Positions 60,858 through 64,000 of a stretch of DNA of 64,000 nt are shown here, one piece after another. The notes below the pieces were generated by a model. The model did not search any database, was not told the origin of the DNA, and saw only the letters and a program-made list of their open reading frames with translations. The translations under genes and the position numbers were made by a program. Each line of letters starts with the position of its first letter. Position 1 is the first letter of the stretch. Source of the DNA: Chaenocephalus aceratus (taxonomy: Eukaryota; Chordata; Actinopteri; Perciformes; Channichthyidae); the NCBI GenBank assembly GCA_023974075.1, contig CM043803.1, forward strand, positions 806,001 through 870,000. The letters run 5' to 3'.

Positions 60858-63190
60858 CAGGGGTGGCGAACCTAAGGCCTCCGGGCCGTATACGGTCCAC
60901 AAGACCTTTTGTTCCGGCCCTCGAGGTAATTTATAAACACACGCAGAAATAAATCTAGACCGCAAAAAAATTAAACAAGCGAGTGCCTGTTTTTCCTGAC
61001 CAAGGTCAAGGTTCTTGAACACAACACGAGCCTAACGTGTCATCACGTGGTATATGTCTCGTCTGACAGGGGCATGGACAGGGGTGTAGTTCTGCCGGAG
61101 AGCACAGGAACGTCGCTCCGGCACTTCACAAATTGCAGTACCCATAAGGAGCCGTACACATGCCGCAGTTTTTGCGTGGCTGTGTCTTTAGTTGTAAACC
61201 CAGTGGCGATCTGTTCATCTGTCATACTGATGTTATTAATAAACAAGAATACAGTTTGAAAGGGGAGTGATTTGTAAAATATCCATAAATAAAAATAAAA
61301 TCTGCTTACAGTTCTGTTTTATGAAACAGAACTGTAAGCAGAATTTATTTTTATTTTTGAGAGAGATGTATCCATAGATCTCTTAATTTTGCTCTCAAAG
61401 TGCACCAGATTGATGCTTTTGACTTCAACATTTAAAAAAAAATCTTCCCGGGGGAGCATGCCCCCGGACCCCTCATAGAGGATGTGAGGTCCCCCCCCCA
61501 ACTTAAATCATGTTGTTCACATGGATAGGATACTAAGTACATTTGCACTAGAGATGTTAAGATTCACCGATTCGCATCGGTGCACCGGCATAAACGTTCA
61601 AGATGCGAGTGCACCGGTTGAAAGAGTGCACATCGGCTACAGTTTGGGTTGAACCGGGTTGAACTCGCGATGCATCGACTGCGTAGCGTCTTTGCATCGG
61701 TAAAAAAACGATTCATTCATATAAAATCCCCTCATCTTGTCAACGCTCAGCAGAGACGATCTTTGATATTTGCTTCGCCACTACGGAGGCCGAGAGTCTC
61801 AGTTATTAACACACACGGAAGTTGAGGAGAAAGAGAAACACAGCGCACCGAAAAATACCTACAAATCAAACGTTTGGCAACACTTCGGATTGTTCAAGAA
61901 AGACGGTGTAATAATCCTTTATGCTATATAGTTGACCGCAGGTCATGGAGAGTGATAAGGTATCCGTAGACCTTTGTATGAGGTATCTTTATTACTTAAC
62001 AGGTCCACAGCCATGATACATAGATCCGTCCTAGATGCGGGCTTGCATACACACAGTATCACTCCGCAGCCGCACCCCATCAGTAACGTCCTGATGGTAT
62101 ATGTGCGCGGCACTATATACTACAGACGGTCAACTTGAAAAATCGCTCGCAAATTGTTAACGATGCCGAGCCACTTTAAAGTACACAAGTAGTACGAGGA
62201 ACTTAGCGACGCACATAAAGAGGCGACATGGGGTCTGCGGCTGAAAAGAGAAACCTGAAAGTTAGACTATGAGTTAAATCACTCAGTGAGGTGTTCTGTC
62301 AGAGAGAGTGGTGTTTAGTTTACAGCAGCCTGTGACGGCCAATAATAATTTAAATGTCTTCCTTACTGTAAGCAGTTATGAAATACCTGTTTGTGAAAGG
62401 TTATTTGTATTCTTTATTGTTCATATAGAACCCACTGCTTTCTGCTCACTGGTGAGTTAGCCTATGAATGAGTGTTAAGCACATCAGGCTGGCAGCTGTA
62501 TGGGCATGGCACCATGGTAGCTGTTATTTGCACATTGTTAATCATGAGCAATGCATCCGTACATTGTTTAACTGTGAGGTGTTATACAATTGTACTTTAC
62601 TCTGGAGAGCTTTTAAAGCTAAAAAAATAAACGGCATGATGGGATGTGCAGTACCAAATATGTAAAGCACTTTTTTGTTAATGTATGATTTGCTGCATAT
62701 AAGGAATAAAACAAAAATCCTCTGTCGTACCAAATTGAAGTATCATTATTTTTGCATAGTGTTGAATCGCACCGAATCGCATAATGTTGAATCAAATCGT
62801 ATCGAACTGTATCGCAACAGGGGTGAATCGTATCGTATCGTATCGCATCGCCTGGTGTTTCAAATGTATCGTTAATGTATCGTATCGTGGCAACGTATCG
62901 AGATGCGCATCGCATCGGCCTCAGTGATGGAGATGCACATCCCTAATTTGCACACATCTTGTGTCCATATCTTTATGTTTTGGTGGTCATGCCACAACCG
63001 TGCACGCATGCATGCACGAGTCATGGTAAGATATCTGGATTAAGAGGTTGCTTTTTCTTTGCACAGCATGAAAGAAAGGCGAAAATTAATGGGCTGTGAT
63101 TTTAGTTTTTTTTAAGCAGAGGTTGAGTTCAATATTTTGTACGGCCCTCTGAGGATGTTGTAAAAATGTAAATGGCCCTTGAGAGGAAAA
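60858..63190. mobile_element. hAT-related element, interrupted by 61,549-62,945
   Basis: It begins CAGGGGTGGCGAACCTAAGG. Its outer parts are the inverse of sequence at about 29,780-30,960. The right terminus is not clean. The middle is a separate insertion. Confidence 0.6.
61549..62945. mobile_element. Nested hAT element (1.4 kb) with perfect TSD
   Basis: TAGAGATGTTAAGATTCACC at the left and GGAGATGCACATCCCTA at the right, with ATTTGCAC duplicated exactly (61,541-61,548 and 62,946-62,953). The related copy near 30,023 has a single uninterrupted ATTTGCAC in the same context. The right end is rich in ATCG(T/C)ATCG units. Confidence 0.9.
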
Positions 63191-64000
63191 AGGTCAAGTG
63201 AAGTACTCCAGGGTTTCCCACACACAGGCCGTTTCTCAATCGCAAGGATGCTTGCTTTGTAGCACATGTCTTCTGAGTCACTTGCTTCAGAAGCTAGGCA
63301 AGAATCCTTCCTGGCATTCGGAAAACGAAGAGTGGAACAGGCTAGCAAGTGTGCGTCATATGAGAGGCCCCGCCTTACATTTTCCGCCACAGATTTGGGG
63401 AAATTGGTCCGTGCGCAAAGCATTGTGGGGATTTTAAGAACGCAAAGTCTACCCATGTGCAGCCTCGAAATTACCCCCAAACCAAGGACGCGGCCTCGGT
63501 GGAATTCCAAGTATGCTGGAGATTGGAACAGTCCTTCGGCGACACTCGATGACGTAGCATCCTTGAAATATTGGTTTGGAAGCCAGTTTCCAGGGCCGCC
63601 CAGGTATATTAACGGCCGCCCAAGTATATTTCGCGACCCTTTTAGTTTTTTCACTCTCTGAGTGTTTAAATAGTTAACTTAGTCTAAGTTCTCAGTGGGT
63701 CTCAAACGGTTTGGTCACCATTTATGTAAATACATATTTTCATTTTTAAGTTGGTACTGATTAGTCAAATATGCATGAATAATAAAAAAAAAAGTTAACT
63801 AGGTGAAAAAAGGTAAGATACACTTTTAAAACTTGTTGAGAGCTAAAACTAGTCTTTGCTGCTGCCTCAAAGAGGAGAAGGGAGGAGAGGAAGGAGACAG
63901 GAGAGGCTGATTCAGGAGCCCAGACACACTCACAACTATAAATGAACCAAAAATAAATAAATAAACAAGTTTCAGTGTTTTTTCATATTGGAAATGGGAT
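63191..64000. other. Repeat-like flank, unclassified
   Basis: CCGTTTCTCAATCGCAAGGA near 63,229 resembles the start of a fish Harbinger-type MITE, and CTCAGTGGGTCTCAAACGGT near 63,690 resembles hAT internal sequence seen at 52,150. No gene seen. Confidence 0.35.

Overview
The window looks like nuclear DNA from a ray-finned (teleost) fish. Genes are split into short exons with GT-AG introns. The intervening sequence is full of fish-type repeats: hAT and PIF/Harbinger MITEs, piggyBac-like TTAA elements, a tRNA-type SINE, CR1/L2/Rex and RTE/Rex3-like LINE pieces, and long CA runs. There are no bacterial-style operons, CRISPR arrays or rRNA genes.

Positions 1 to about 37,000 hold most of a microtubule-associated protein tau gene (mapt) on the minus strand. 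A probable noncoding first exon ends at 36,865 and the start codon is at 21,490. Acidic N-terminal exons, a poly-alanine/CAG exon, a 699-nt big-tau-like cassette, proline-rich exons and the R1 exon follow. Then come four separate 93-nt R2-type exons instead of the usual one, and the 82-nt R3 exon. R4 and the C-terminus lie beyond position 1. All 15 coding exons join in phase, giving 1,990 nt of coding sequence. Every R2 exon is symmetric, so isoforms with up to seven microtubule-binding repeats are possible. The introns carry nested transposons, several with perfect 8-bp target duplications.

Positions 38,200 to 41,390 hold a degenerate LINE on the minus strand, split by a nested RTE-type insertion. 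From about 46,165 to 59,678 on the plus strand lie exons of a class B1 GPCR, closest by eye to GHRH/PRP receptors. It has a stop codon, a frameshift and no TM3-TM4 exons, so I call it a pseudogene. Its largest intron contains a non-autonomous LTR element, a hAT MITE, and a 4.5-kb element with roughly 290-bp terminal inverted repeats. That element's broken gene ends in a PIN/FEN-nuclease-like domain and a CXC cysteine cluster rather than a recognisable DDE transposase. It is the best candidate here for something poorly described.

Positions 59,766 to 64,000 are repeat-derived (hAT elements nested in one another). No intact complete gene is contained in the window. Tau is cut by the left edge and the receptor is decayed. 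No functional pathway links the two genes; what they share is a heavy transposon load.
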